Shown here piece by piece: positions 33,986-47,284 of a DNA stretch of 64,000 bases. Every line of letters starts with the position of its first letter. Position 1 is the first letter of the stretch. A program made the position numbers and the translations under genes. The stretch covers positions 10,354,001 to 10,418,000 of the forward strand of contig JASFXZ010000016.1 in assembly GCA_032209605.1 (NCBI GenBank). Direction: 5' to 3'. The notes under the pieces are model-generated. The model saw nothing but the letters and a program-made list of their open reading frames with translations, was not told where the DNA came from and did no database searches. Source of the DNA: Mactromeris polynyma (Eukaryota; Mollusca; Bivalvia; Venerida; Mactridae).

Positions 33986-36170
33986 ATGCTCGTATTCTTC
34001 GTTGTTGCATGTTTAGTGGCGGCAGGTTGTGATTTATATTGTTGGTTTTATTTTTAAGATATAAGTAAAGTGTTTATTTATTATAGTGTCACCCCTTTTT
34101 AACGAGCCAGCCGTTTCTGACTTATGAGACACCTTCTTTCTGAGCACATTTACTTCCCGATTCATATCCTTTAATGCCAGGTACCAGGCAGGTATGCACA
34201 CGGTAACCATTATTTAACTAGCTGGCGGTTCACCAACCGGCCATATCAGAACGGACCCCAACCGGGATTCGAACCTACGATCTCCCGTTTCCAAGGCTCC
34301 CATTTGAACGTAAATTATGTGAGCGGTATTTATCTGCGAACCATTGCAATATTTGACTGTTTAAAATTGTATTTTATCATGTTACGCATGGATAAATCTT
34401 GTAAAAACCCGCTTGTTAAAAAGACTGGATGTTTATTTTTAATTTAAATATATTATAAACCGTTTTTCGACACATTCAGGGGAATATATTATGAGTGAAT
34501 TCTTTGATAATGCATAATTACATATATATATTATTTATTGATGTTTTAACGATTTAACCCTGCATGCTTGTTTTGGTACAAAATGAACAAAAAATAACAT
34601 TATATTACTTTGAATACATGGATGGAATGCTTGGAATCGAGTATCCGCAACAGCATCTACATGTGAAATTAGTTACGACAGTTGTTGTTCTGTAAAATAT
34701 ATCGAAATATGTTTATGTTGATTGGATTTTTGATTGCGGACATTTGCAAAGCATTCCTTTCAAGTTATTATATAGATGTTTATGCCAAAGAAGGGGCACA
34801 TAGAGTCATCCCCTATCCTAATTGCTGGAAATGTATCTATATGTCCCTGGCTGTTTATGTGAATTAACAGTTCAACAATCAATACTTAGTGTATTCCACG
34901 ACTGTTGCACCTAAGACATTTGCTAGCATAATTATGTAGTTGTGCACCTGGGGTTTTGTTTCTTGATTCTCCGAGTACTTTTTCAATAACGACCCGTTCT
35001 TTAAGAACAGTTTCAGTTAACAGAAAGTGTTCTTGTTATTATAATAACGTGTTTAAAATTTAAAAAAAAAACATTAATGACAAAATTTACTCAGCCAACG
35101 TACAAGGGAGACAACTCAAGTTAATCTAAACTAAGTCAATTGTAGTTATCTCCATCTTTGAAAATACCTTACAGAGGCTGCCAAGCCGTGTCCGGATACA
35201 ATGCATTGTACGGAATTGTGTGCGGACGGTTATCATGAACAATGTATCGATTCACAATGTCAATGCCCCGCCCGTAAGTACAATATTTGATTATTGTTGT
35301 AACAATTCTGAACAATAAGTTTTGGAAGAATCACCCACAATAGTAAAAAAAGTACAGTTTAGTTTTTTCTGATCTAGTTTACTTCACGATTCATACCAAG
35401 TATTGCCTTGCAGATTGGCAAATGGTAGCCATCATTTAACCAGTGGTGTCTCACCAACCGGCCATTCTAGAAACGGGGTCCCAATGGGATTCGAACCTTC
35501 GCCATCCCGTTCCCAAGGCAGATGCCTTAACCACTCGGCCCTGCTAGTAAGAGAGACTAAGTTGTATATACAAAAGACAATGCCTCCTCACTAAGACTCC
35601 CGGGAAAACAACAGTCTACAAAACATTATGCACTGACGAAGTGCAGGAGTAAAAATGTATGGGAATTAGGGTGCAAGAAATGGTCAAGCCGACCATAAAA
35701 ACAACTAAGGACAATTTAGTGGGACAACAAGAGGGAAAAGTCAAAAGGAAGGATGACATCACTGACCAAGTCAAGAAAGTCAGTAATAATAGGCCGAAGG
35801 AGAGGGGGGGGGGGGGGAGAAGCACTGGAAGTTATGGAGGAGTATAACAAAGTTTTACAGAATGTGTTTGATTACATAAAATCAGAAAATAAAAAAAGTT
35901 ACTTACTTGAATTTCCGAATGCATGACACTTGAGCTGTCTGCAGTACTTAATGGAATAGACTGGAGAAGACTAAATTGTTGATTGATCTTGATGTTAGAC
36001 AATCTGTGGGATTAATGTAAAAATGGTTTATCGTATTATTATGTTTTTGAATTATAGACGCCTGCAATGTTGCTTCAGCATGTCCACAGGGAAGTGGTTC
36101 AGGATGTCCACCATTCTGTAAAACAACGTGCACAGACAACAAATGTGTGTGTAACTGCCCTAATATTTAA
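33986..36170 (+). CDS. Secreted cysteine-rich peptide with two six-cysteine modules
   Basis: Exons 33986-34025, 35175-35273 and 36058-36170 splice in phase to 83 residues. Exon 1 encodes a signal peptide (MLVFFVVACLVAA). The mature part of about 68 residues has 14 cysteines. The first module reads C-x5-C-x3-C-x7-C-x4-C-x-C, which is the spacing of cysteine-stabilised alpha/beta (CS-alpha-beta) peptides such as invertebrate defensins. The second module, largely exon 3, repeats C-x7-C-x3-C-x3-C-x4-C-x-C with two extra cysteines. An AATAAA lies 50 bp after the stop. Antimicrobial, inhibitor or toxin-like roles are all possible; none can be decided from sequence. Both introns contain a reverse-oriented SINE. 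The gene was assembled from splice signals and phase, without transcript support. Confidence 0.72.
34105..34320 (-). mobile_element. tRNA-derived SINE in intron 1 of the cysteine-rich gene
   Basis: The reverse strand carries a pol III B box (GGTTCGAATCC, complement at 34265-34275). It is followed by a body containing ATGGCCGGTTGGTGA that is shared with 35365-35560. The tRNA head is degenerate on the 5' side. Confidence 0.75.
35365..35560 (-). mobile_element. tRNA (Ser/Leu-like)-derived SINE in intron 2 of the cysteine-rich gene
   Basis: The reverse strand has an A box (GGCCGAGTGGTTAAGG, complement at 35525-35540) and B box (complement at 35487-35497). The body ATGGCCGGTTGGTGAGACAC is shared with the copy at 34105-34320. 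The head resembles class II tRNAs, but I see no complete tRNA fold, so it is not called a tRNA gene. Confidence 0.8.
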
Positions 36171-36219
36171 AGCGATTCTTCATGTATTTAATGGAAATGA
36201 AAAGCATCGCTTAAATTGA

Positions 36220-36225
36220 AATAAA
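36220..36225 (+). promoter_or_regulatory. Polyadenylation signal of the cysteine-rich peptide gene
   Basis: AATAAA 50 bp after the TAA stop. The short distance supports the proposed last exon. Confidence 0.55.
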
Positions 36226-36479
36226 ATTCTCCAAATAGAATCAGATTTATTGTTCATCATTTCTATATTAGTAACTTTGTTGTTGCTAATTTAGTTTACA
36301 CGTATTTATTTCAAATCGATGTATCTGATTACCACCAAATTTCAATTAAAACATAATGAATCATGTAATTACCTATGTGTCATCTGACTTAAAAATAATT
36401 CCTGTTGTTGATGATGTTATTTTTGACATAACATTGATGAACTCTCGACGGTTGATTCATGGATTTTAGTGCCTAAGTG

Positions 36480-36570
36480 TGGGAGTGTGAAGAATGTGGA
36501 AATCTTTCGAGAAGGATTTGAACCCTCGACCTTCGGAATCGGAGTCCAGCATTTTTCCTCTAGATCACCA
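36480..36570 (-). mobile_element. tRNA-Arg-like SINE head or tRNA pseudogene
   Basis: The reverse strand contains GGTTCAAATCC (complement at 36514-36524). Just 5' of it is a stem-loop GGA-CTCCGAT-TCC that would present a CCG anticodon. The acceptor and D arms do not pair properly. Likely a SINE head rather than a functional tRNA. Confidence 0.5.
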
Positions 36571-37015
36571 TTTCATCGTTTTATTTGTGTTGTCCAGTTT
36601 GATATAAATTGAGCTTTGGATGCCAGCTAAGAAAATGTATATTCAAATTTAACATCTGAATGAAAATCTGGGATGAATTACCTTGGAAACCACTTGCTTA
36701 ACAACAAAAGCGACCTGATCACACCTTCGGCGAAACATCGTGCTCAGCATTCCATTACAAAGTACAAACATTGTCAGTGGGTTATATAAAACATTATTAT
36801 ATACCCATAACTGTTCTGTCCAAAATACACCCAGTATTTTTTAAACAAATACGGACCGCCGGAATAAAAATTCCGTATCACGTCAGTGTGGTTTTCAAAT
36901 TCCGTATCACCCCTGTCTGACGTGTAACGTATGCCGGACTACTTTCTGTGTATTTCAATCGTGCGTCTCCGTACATTTCCGTCACGGAATATTGGAAAAC
37001 CCTGCTATTTATAGA

Positions 37016-37473
37016 ATGGGCGGTACCAAGCGCCTATAGAATCCTATACAAAACTTCTGCATGGCGGAGTTGCTCCAATTATAATTCAACAGCTATCAGG
37101 GCACAAAAACATAGGTAGCATCAACAATTGTGCTAAAGCTTCCTTGGAACAACAAGAAGAAATGTTGTCTGACATTATTTCGGATATTCCAAGCTTTCAT
37201 AACAGACTGGTACCGGTGCAAAATACTTTGCATAACTTACCCGCCCGTACAAGCACCGTCACATCTTATACGGCTCCGACAACCGCCAGTTCAAACTGCC
37301 AAATCCAAAATCACAATGTCAGTGACATGTCCGAAACAATAACATCCATGTTTTCGGGGCAAATTTTGCAGAACGCTAAACTCGTAAGTTGTCAGATAAC
37401 TATCAATAACTACGAACGGTCGCCAAAACAGAAGAGAAGGCGAATTCGAGTTATAGACAGCGATAGCGAGTGA
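37016..37473 (+). pseudogene. Crypton-like tyrosine recombinase, C-terminal fragment
   Basis: The open frame includes LLHGGVAPIIIQQLSGHKNI, typical of the C-terminal half of Crypton-derived tyrosine recombinases (DUF3504-type, as in ZMYM2/KCTD1-related proteins). A disordered stretch and a basic end, SPKQKRRRIRVIDSDSE, follow. The GH motif is present, but the position where the catalytic tyrosine is expected reads INNC, and the upstream Arg-containing half is absent. I therefore read it as a remnant of a mobile element or of a host gene derived from one. The family assignment is from motif memory. Confidence 0.5.
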
Positions 37474-37718
37474 GTTTCACTCGCTAAATTGTTAAAATGT
37501 TGTTGTTGTTTAAAATGGCGCTACACGATACACTCTACACATATGTTTCACGCGCTGACAAGCAAGGTCATCCTATATTTGGAAACATTGTATTCATACG
37601 CCACTGTTTACCTGTTGTTGTACGTTTGGACTATTTTGTTGTCGTTTAAAACGAATAAAATTGTTATTTCTCGTAAATGTGTATATTTTGTCGTTTGTAG
37701 GTATATAATAAAAGGAAA

Positions 37719-37794
37719 ATTACGTTAGTGTGGTGTTCTGTGGGTTTGTATCACTTCTCGTTGCTTGTGAAAAGTCGTATCACACTAACGTAAT
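37719..37794. repeat. Inverted repeat with 14-bp arms
   Basis: ATTACGTTAGTGTG (37719-37732) is the exact reverse complement of 37781-37794, with a 48-base loop. It lies 245 bp after the Crypton fragment and may belong to the same element. Related CGTATCAC strings recur at about 36880-36910. Confidence 0.55.
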
Positions 37795-38170
37795 ATTCCC
37801 TATAACCTTGAACACTTTTAAACACCATTATCTCCACATTCACTGAACCATTATCCTCATTAAATGGACTATTAAAGCTTCGGTTTACAGCAAATTGCAC
37901 TTTTTATAACTATTCTCCCTAGCTATTGTCTACGGTGACGAGATGGTTTTGCAATTTTAACAAAGGTAAGGGATAATAATACATCGGATGCAGTGAGAGT
38001 TATTGTGACATTTATTTGTTTGATTATCTGTACCTCAGATGGAAAAGTCTGTACTTTTCAGAATCCATTAGGAGTTCTTAATACTGGGCATACTTTCGTG
38101 TGGTGAGGTAGAATATACATTTTAGAAGTGAAAGGAACAGAACACAAAATAGCATAAGAAAACACTACAT

Positions 38171-38395
38171 CGGTTAGAATTGGAAAGACCTTGAACATTT
38201 GAGTGGGGGCAGAGTACCAGATAACATAAGAGAACGAACGAAACAGCGGTTAGAATTGAAAAGGCGTGGAAGATTTAAAAGGGGGACATGATATCACAGA
38301 ACAAAGCAGAAAAATACAGCGTTTAGAATTGTAAAGTGCGGGATATGTACGCGGGGGACTTATCATCAAAGATCATAGCAGAACAGGGCAGTAGT
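38171..38395. repeat. Diverged three-copy repeat, unit about 75 bp
   Basis: Units start CGGTTAGAATTGGAAAG (38171), CGGTTAGAATTGAAAAG (38247) and CGTTTAGAATTGTAAAG (38320). Each contains GGGGG followed by AACA/AGCA-rich sequence. Confidence 0.65.
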
Positions 38396-38857
38396 TAATA
38401 ATGGACAAACGCCCATCATTGGGGCACATTGTGTCATATAATATTGTAGGACAACGTAGGAAGGGCAACACAGAGGAAGTGGTTAATAGCCTAGCGCAAG
38501 CATATATACATTACATGATAAGACCCTGGCACGTGTTGACATTATCATACACCAATGAATATCTTATACAACCGGCAATTAAATTATATGTACACACGTT
38601 TTTAAAGTCTTAGACAATAAATGACTTATTGCGATAACACCAGCTCATTAACTTTACGATCAGTAAAATAAAACAACGGATGCCGTGCTATTCCGTCGTT
38701 AGTATCAATGGACAGAAATATCTTTCGATATTAAACATGTTACTTCCCTGCACAAAGGAAGAATTCACATAGATGAATGATTTAACTCAAGGTAAGGCCA
38801 TCCTAATGAGAATGTAAATTTTGATTCATTTGGAATACCATGGTCAATATCAATCCT

Positions 38858-38931
38858 TAGCCTATGTGTAAAGCCTCTTGCCTTACATGCGAAAGGTCAT
38901 GGCTTCAAATTCCCGCTAGGCCCAACTATTT
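38858..38931 (+). mobile_element. tRNA-Val-like pseudogene or SINE head
   Basis: CTTGCCTTACATGCGAAAGG resembles the anticodon arm of tRNA-Val (anticodon TAC), followed by a B-box-like GGCTTCAAATTCC (38901-38913). The 5' half is degenerate, so a functional tRNA is unlikely. Confidence 0.5.
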
Positions 38932-41130
38932 TTCTTTGCTTTTTCATGACATTTCTTGTTTTATTGACTTTTTTGACAAGAAAACTGATATAAAATTATA
39001 AAATATAAATTACATGTACATTGTATATCAATATGTTTCTAAAAAATGCCATATTTCTCCAAAGTTTGATAATTCTGCACGGTAAAATTTGATACATGCA
39101 TATTACAAGATGTTATCAAAGCAAAACTGGACGGTAAAAGTTTTTCATTTTGTAATATTTTGTTAAAGAGGTGTTGAGGCTAAGTTTTATGTCCAGAGTA
39201 CTCACTTTATTATGTATGATTACGCTACCTTGAAAATTGGTATTTCTTATTGTGACTTAAAAAAGTTCGTCATTTACAGGAGGGTGTATGCATATGAAGT
39301 ACCACCTATATTTATTACAAAGCATATTATTTTCGATTTTTTGTCCTTATGATATCACAAAATAGTCATTTTAAGAATAACACAAACAAATGATAAACTA
39401 GGCTCATTTTGAACTAAAAAATAATAATTTATGCATGAAGAACATGTATTGAGTGGAATTTGTGACCTCTCAAAGCAAGTCGGTTTAATCTTAAAACTTG
39501 AAAATCTTTAAAACGGCACAGTAAAACTTTGTAATATTTTGCGTTTAGTTGTCTTATGTGATCCAGAAACTCATGGAAACAGTCTAGTTAAGATTCTTGA
39601 TGATGAGTATTAGAGTGGTCTTACCTTAAACGATAATACAAAGTCTGTCATTTGTCGCCCAATGCTGGTTCCGTAGGAAAATCGTCAGTTGTCTTTGGAA
39701 GAACATTTGTTTGTCTACCCCATACGGCACTTACTGGACCTAACCATTGCGCATAGGATACCAAATAAGCATGCAACTGATAATTTTCTAACCATCTTCA
39801 TAGATTTGGGACGGTACAGAGAATATGCTCCTCACTTGGGGTTGGAGAGGTCTCAACCTTTAGATTGTTAATCAAGGGATCTATCGTTTAAACTTATCGG
39901 ATTTGTTTATACGCGAAGGATTAACACGTTTTCGATTGTATTAATTTATATGGATGTTACCTTGTTTTCTGTTCTGGACGTTGAAATTACTTAATCAATT
40001 ACGGCGATCGCTGTAAAAAATGTTTGATATTGAGAATCGTCGTGACCGGAACGATTTCTACACCATGGGATTTAACGGCAACAATAGCTTAATTATAAAA
40101 AGTTCACATAAAAAGTGCTGTTGGGTTTCCAAAAAAAACAACGTAAGGAGATACCTTCAAGTTTTGATAAAATAGTTCACACAAACATAGATTAAGGAAA
40201 ATGCGATTAGTACATTACATGTAATTGAAATTATAAATAAATGCAAAGATCGGTTGTCCGGAGATTTAGCATTATTAAAGTCGATCCGACGACAAGAGCA
40301 TGCTCTATTTAAATGTTAAGTGTCAACATTTTAACAGTCCAGCTTAATTATGGAATATATGTGTCGTTGGAAACACGTACAATGTTAGACTTAAGAAATA
40401 TTTACTTTGTCGAAAAGCGAAAGTTTAAATTTACGATTTCATATTATACAGACGACAAAGATTATGTGAATAGTATATTTCGTAATCATACTTGACGTGC
40501 CGTCGGTTTGATGTAAGTACAACTAGATTAGATTTTGAAAAAAACTAGTACTGTCTCGACTGACCCATAATTAAATTGTGTTTGTGTTCTGGAGACTGTA
40601 TAGGTTTTACAGTGTAAGTCGGCCTTGCGCAGACATTTGAACAGTAATTTTTGTGCGAGCGCAATACTGCCTGTGTCATAATAACGTTTCTATTCGGGCA
40701 CTCCTTATAGTGATGTTTTAAAAATATAAAATACAATGAAATATAAATTAACAACATTTACTATTTCTCTCTTACACGTATGGCTATGTTTTGAAATCTA
40801 CAATTCACACATTAGTGTACAAAATGCTCTTAGAAAGATTTCTATCACAGTTGAAATGTCGGATGACAAATTAGAAAACATATTGTATAAATGATTTTTT
40901 TTCATGGGTGAATGGAAATTGTGACAATAAAGTATATTTCTGAGTATGCTGGTTGTTATTATTTACTGAGGGACAGTATTTAAAAATCAATATAGTTCGT
41001 CGGTATATTCGGGTATAAATTTACTCCAATTACGGAAAGCAATGATTTTAAAAAGCACTGTATACAAATATAAAGTACGAACAATATAAAATGGAGATAT
41101 ACAAAAAGAACATAAAAATAAAGACAAAAC
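38932..41130. other. Intergenic, no gene seen
   Basis: AT-rich. Short ORFs show no domain. No exon could be supported. Confidence 0.4.
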
Positions 41131-44100
41131 AAACATCATTGTGAAATAATAACATATAAATAACATACATGCATCAATGACAAACCAGATAGACGGCATA
41201 GAGAACAAATTACATGCACCGATCATTGACGACTTGAATATACATACATAAAAACTACATACATGAATCAAGGACAGAACAAACACCATAGTGCACAAAG
41301 GACGTACACCAAACGTTGAAGACATGAGTATACATACATATAAACAGCATACATGAATCAAGGACAGAACAAACATCAGAGTGAACAAAGGACGTACACC
41401 AAACGTTGAAGACATGAGTATACATACATATAAACAACATACATGAATCAAGGACAGAACAAACATCAGAGTAAACAAAGGACGTACACCAAACGTTGAA
41501 GACATGAGTATACATACATATAAACAACATACATGAATCAAGGACAGAACAAACATCGTAGTGCACGAAGGACATACACCAAACGTTGAAGACATGAGTA
41601 TACATACATATAAACAACATACATGAATCAAGGACAGAACAAACATCGTAGTGCACGAAGGACGTACACCAAACGTTGAAGACATGAGTATACATACATA
41701 TAAACAACATACATGAATCAAGGACAGAACAAACATCGTAGTGCACAAAGGACATACACCAAACGTTGAAGACATGAGTATACATACATACAAACAACAT
41801 ACATGAATCAAGGACAGAACAAACAACGTAGTGCACAAAGGACATACACCAAACGTTGAAGACATGAGTATACATACATATAAACAACATACATGAATCA
41901 AGGACAGAACAAACATCGTAGTGCACAAAGGACATACACAAAACGTTGAAGACATGAGTATACATACATATAAACATCATACATGAATCAAGGACAGAAC
42001 AAACATCGTAGTGCACGAAGGACGTACACCAAACGTTGAAGACATGAGTATACATACATATAAACAACATACATGAATCAAGGACAGAACAAACATCGTA
42101 GTGCACAAAGGACATACACCAAACGTTGAAGACATGAGTATACATACATACAAACAACATACATGAATCAAGGACAGAACAAACATCGTAGTGCACAACG
42201 GACATACACAAAACGTTGAAGACATGAGTATACATACATATAAACATCATACATGAATCAAGGACAGAACAAACATCAGAGTGAACAAAGGACGAACACC
42301 AAACGTTGAAGACATGAGTATACATACATATAAACAACATACATGAAGCAAGGACAGAACAAACATCAGAGTGAACAAAGGACGTACACCAAACGTTGAA
42401 GACATGAGTATACATACATATAAACAACATACATGAATCAAGGACAGAACAAACATCAGAGTGAACAAAGGACGTACACCAAACGTTGAAGACATGAGTA
42501 TACATACATATAAACAACATACATGAATCAAGGACAGAACAAACATCGTTGTGGACAAAGGACATACACCAAACGTTGAAGACATGAGTATACATACATA
42601 TAAACAACATACATGAATCAAGGACAGAACAAACATCAGAGTGAACAAAGGACGTACACCAAACGTTGAAGACATGAGTATACATACATATAAACAACAT
42701 ACATGAATCAAGGACAGAACAAACATCAGAGTGAACAAAGGACGTACACCAAACGTTGAAGACATGAGTATACATACATATAACCAACATACATGAATCA
42801 AGGACAGAACAAACATCAGAGTAAACAAAGGACGTACACCAAACGTTGAAGACATGAGTATACATACATATAAACAACATACATGAATCAAGGACAGAAC
42901 AAACATCGTAGTGCACGAAGGACATACACCAAACGTTGAAGACATGAGTATACATACATATAAACAACATACATGAATCAAGGACAGAACAAACATCGTA
43001 GTGCACGAAGGACGTACACCAAACGTTGAAGACATGAGTATACATACATATAAACAACATACATGAATCAAGGACAGAACAAACATCAGAGTGAACAAAG
43101 GACGTACACCAAACGTTGAAGACATGAGTATACATACATATAAACAACATACATGAATCAAGGACAGAACAAACATCAGAGTGAACAAAGGACGTACACC
43201 AAACGTTGAAGACATGAGTATACATACATATAAACAACATACATGAATCAAGGACAGAACAAACATCAGAGTGAACAAAGGACGTACACCAAACGTTGAA
43301 GACATGAGTATACATACATATAAACAACATACATGAATCAAGGACAGAACAAACATCGTTGTGGACAAAGGACATACACCAAACGTTGAAGACATGAGTA
43401 TACATACATATAAACAACATACATGAATCAAGGACAGAACAAACATCAGAGTGAACAAAGGACGTACACCAAACGTTGAAGACATGAGTATACATACATA
43501 TAAACAACATACATGAATCAAGGACAGAACAAACATCAGAGTGAACAAAGGACGTACACCAAACGTTGAAGACATGAGTATACATACATATAAACAACAT
43601 ACATGAATCAAGGACAGAACAAACATCAGAGTAAACAAAGGACGTACACCAAACGTTGAAGACATGAGTATACATACATATAAACAACATACATGAATCA
43701 AGGACAGAACAAACATCGTAGTGCACGAAGGACATACACCAAACGTTGAAGACATGAGTATACATACATATAAACAACATACATGAATCAAGGACAGAAC
43801 AAACATCGTAGTGCACGAAGGACGTACACCAAACGTTGAAGACATGAGTATACATACATATAAACAACATACATGAATCAAGGACAGAACAAACATCGTA
43901 GTGCACAAAGGACATACACCAAACGTTGAAGACATGAGTATACATACATACAAACAACATACATGAATCAAGGACAGAACAAACATCGTAGTGCACAAAG
44001 GACATACACCAAACGTTGAAGACATGAGTATACATACATATAAACAACATACATGAATCAAGGACAGAACAAACATCGTAGTGCACAAAGGACATACACA

Positions 44101-47100
44101 AAACGTTGAAGACATGAGTATACATACATATAAACATCATACATGAATCAAGGACAGAACAAACATCAGAGTGAACAAAGGACGAACACCAAACGTTGAA
44201 GACATGAGTATACATACATATAAACAACATACATGAAGCAAGGACAGAACAAACATCAGAGTGAACAAAGGACGTACACCAAACGTTGAAGACATGAGTA
44301 TACATACATATAAACAACATACATGAATCAAGGACAGAACAAACATCAGAGTGAACAAAGGACGTACACCAAACGTTGAAGACATGAGTATACATACATA
44401 TAAACAACATACATGAATCAAGGACAGAACAAACATCGTTGTGGACAAAGGACATACACCAAACGTTGAAGACATGAGTATACATACATATAAACAACAT
44501 ACATGAATCAAGGACAGAACAAACATCAGAGTGAACAAAGGACGTACACCAAACGTTGAAGACATGAGTATACATACATATAAACAACATACATGAATCA
44601 AGGACAGAACAAACATCAGAGTGAACAAAGGACGTACACCAAACGTTGAAGACATGAGTATACATACATATAAACAACATACATGAATCAAGGACAGAAC
44701 AAACATCGTTGTGGACAAAGGACATACACCAAACGTTGAAGACATGAGTATACATACATATAAACAACATACATGAATCAAGGACAGAACAAACATCAGA
44801 GTGAACAAAGGACGTACACCAAACGTTGAAGACATGAGTATACATACATATAAACAACATACATGAATCAAGGACAGAACAAACATCAGAGTGAACAAAG
44901 GACGTACACCAAACGTTGAAGACATGAGTATACATACATATAAACAACATACATGAATCAAGGACAGAACAAACATCAGAGTAAACAAAGGACGTACACC
45001 AAACGTTGAAGACATGAGTATACATACATATAAACAACATACATGAATCAAGGACAGAACAAACATCGTAGTGCACGAAGGACATACACCAAACGTTGAA
45101 GACATGAGTATACATACATATAAACAACATACATGAATCAAGGACAGAACAAACATCGTAGTGCACGAAGGACGTACACCAAACGTTGAAGACATGAGTA
45201 TACATACATATAAACAACATACATGAATCAAGGACAGAACAAACATCGTAGTGCACGAAGGACGTACACCAAACGTTGAAGACATGAGTATACATACATA
45301 TAAACAACATACATGAATCAAGGACAGAACAAACATCGTAGTGCACAAAGGACATACACCAAACGTTGAAGACATGAGTATACATACATACAAACAACAT
45401 ACATGAATCAAGGACAGAACAAACATCGTAGTGCACAAAGGACATACACCAAACGTTGAAGACATGAGTATACATACATATAAACAACATACATGAATCA
45501 AGGACAGAACAAACATCGTAGTGCACAAAGGACATACACAAAACGTTGAAGACATGAGTATACATACATATAAACATCATACATGAATCAAGGACAGAAC
45601 AAACATCAGAGTGAACAAAGGACGAACACCAAACGTTGAAGACATGAGTATACATACATATAAACAACATACATGAAGCAAGGACAGAACAAACATCAGA
45701 GTGAACAAAGGACGTACACCAAACGTTGAAGACATGAGTATACATACATATAAACAACATACATGAATCAAGGACAGAACAAACATCGTTGTGGACAAAG
45801 GACATACACCAAACGTTGAAGACATGAGTATACATACATATAAACAACATACATGAATCAAGGACAGAACAAACATCAGAGTGAACAAAGGACGTACACC
45901 AAACGTTGAAGACATGAGTATACATACATATAAACAACATACATAAATCAAGGACAGAACAAACATCAGAGTGAACAAAGGACATACACCAAACGTTGAA
46001 GACATGAGTATACATACATATAAACAGCATACATGAATCAAGGACAGAACAAACATCAGAGTGAACAAAGGACATACACCAAACGTTGAAGACATGAGTA
46101 TACATACATATAAACAACATACATGAATCAAGGACAGAACAAACATCGTAGTGCACGAAGGACGTACACCAAACGTTGAAGACATGAGTATACATACATA
46201 TAAACAACATACATGAATCAAGGACAGAACAAACATCGTAGTGCACGAAGGACGTACACCAAACGTTGAAGACATGAGTATACATACATATAAACAACAT
46301 ACATGAATCAAGGACAGAACAAACATCGTAGTGCACAAAGGACATACACCAAACGTTGAAGACATGAGTATACATACATACAAACAACATACATGAATCA
46401 AGGACAGAACAAACATCGTAGTGCACAAAGGACATACACCAAACGTTGAAGACATGAGTATACATACATATAAACAACATACATGAATCAAGGACAGAAC
46501 AAACATCGTAGTGCACAAAGGACATACACAAAACGTTGAAGACATGAGTATACATACATATAAACATCATACATGAATCAAGGACAGAACAAACATCAGA
46601 GTGAACAAAGGACGAACACCAAACGTTGAAGACATGAGTATACATACATATAAACAACATACATGAAGCAAGGACAGAACAAACATCAGAGTGAACAAAG
46701 GACGTACACCAAACGTTGAAGACATGAGTATACATACATATAAACAACATACATGAATCAAGGACAGAACAAACATCGTTGTGGACAAAGGACATACACC
46801 AAACGTTGAAGACATGAGTATACATACATATAAACAACATACATGAATCAAGGACAGAACAAACATCAGAGTGAACAAAGGACGTACACCAAACGTTGAA
46901 GACATGAGTATACATACATATAAACAACATACATAAATCAAGGACAGAACAAACATCAGAGTGAACAAAGGACATACACCAAACGTTGAAGACATGAGTA
47001 TACATACATATAAACAGCATACATGAATCAAGGACAGAACAAACATCAGAGTGAACAAAGGACATACACCAAACGTTGAAGACATGAGTATACATACATA

Positions 47101-47130
47101 TAAACAACATACATGAATCAAGGACAGAAC
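41131..47130. repeat. 90-bp satellite array 1, about 65 good units plus a degenerate edge
   Basis: The unit contains AAACGTTGAAGACATGAGTA, TACATACATATAAACA, ACATGAATCAAGGACAGAAC and a variable segment (ATCGTAGTGCACAAAG, ATCAGAGTGAACAAAG or ATCGTTGTGGACAAAG). Units from 41251 are clean; 41131-41250 is diverged. The 90-bp period leaves two minus-strand frames largely open, including 1951 codons without a stop. Marker variants (TAAACATCAT at 41971, 42241, 44131, 45571 and 46561) define larger blocks. The segment 45571-46140 appears identical to 46561-47130. Confidence 0.97.
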
Positions 47131-47284
47131 TACGCTACCACACAGCGCTTTGATTCCACTACCGTTACATTCACACGCTGCTTTATTTCCCCAGTATATT
47201 TTGATATTTGACCTTGCGAAATCACCGTTCGTTCCTGATACTAAACGCCATTGGTCGGCACGTTCACGTGACTACTGAGTTTAT

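Noticed and set aside
35487..35552. Functional tRNA-Leu or tRNA-Ser gene on the minus strand
   Set aside because: A and B boxes are good, but acceptor and anticodon stems do not close and a SINE body shared with 34105-34320 follows.
38858..38931. Functional tRNA-Val gene
   Set aside because: Only the anticodon and T-arm halves resemble tRNA-Val; the 5' half does not fold.
41255..47110. Minus-strand ORF of 1951 codons as a giant repeat protein gene
   Set aside because: It is exactly the 90-bp satellite read in one frame; other frames are also open for long stretches, there is no start context, domain or flanking exon, and unit changes are mostly non-synonymous.
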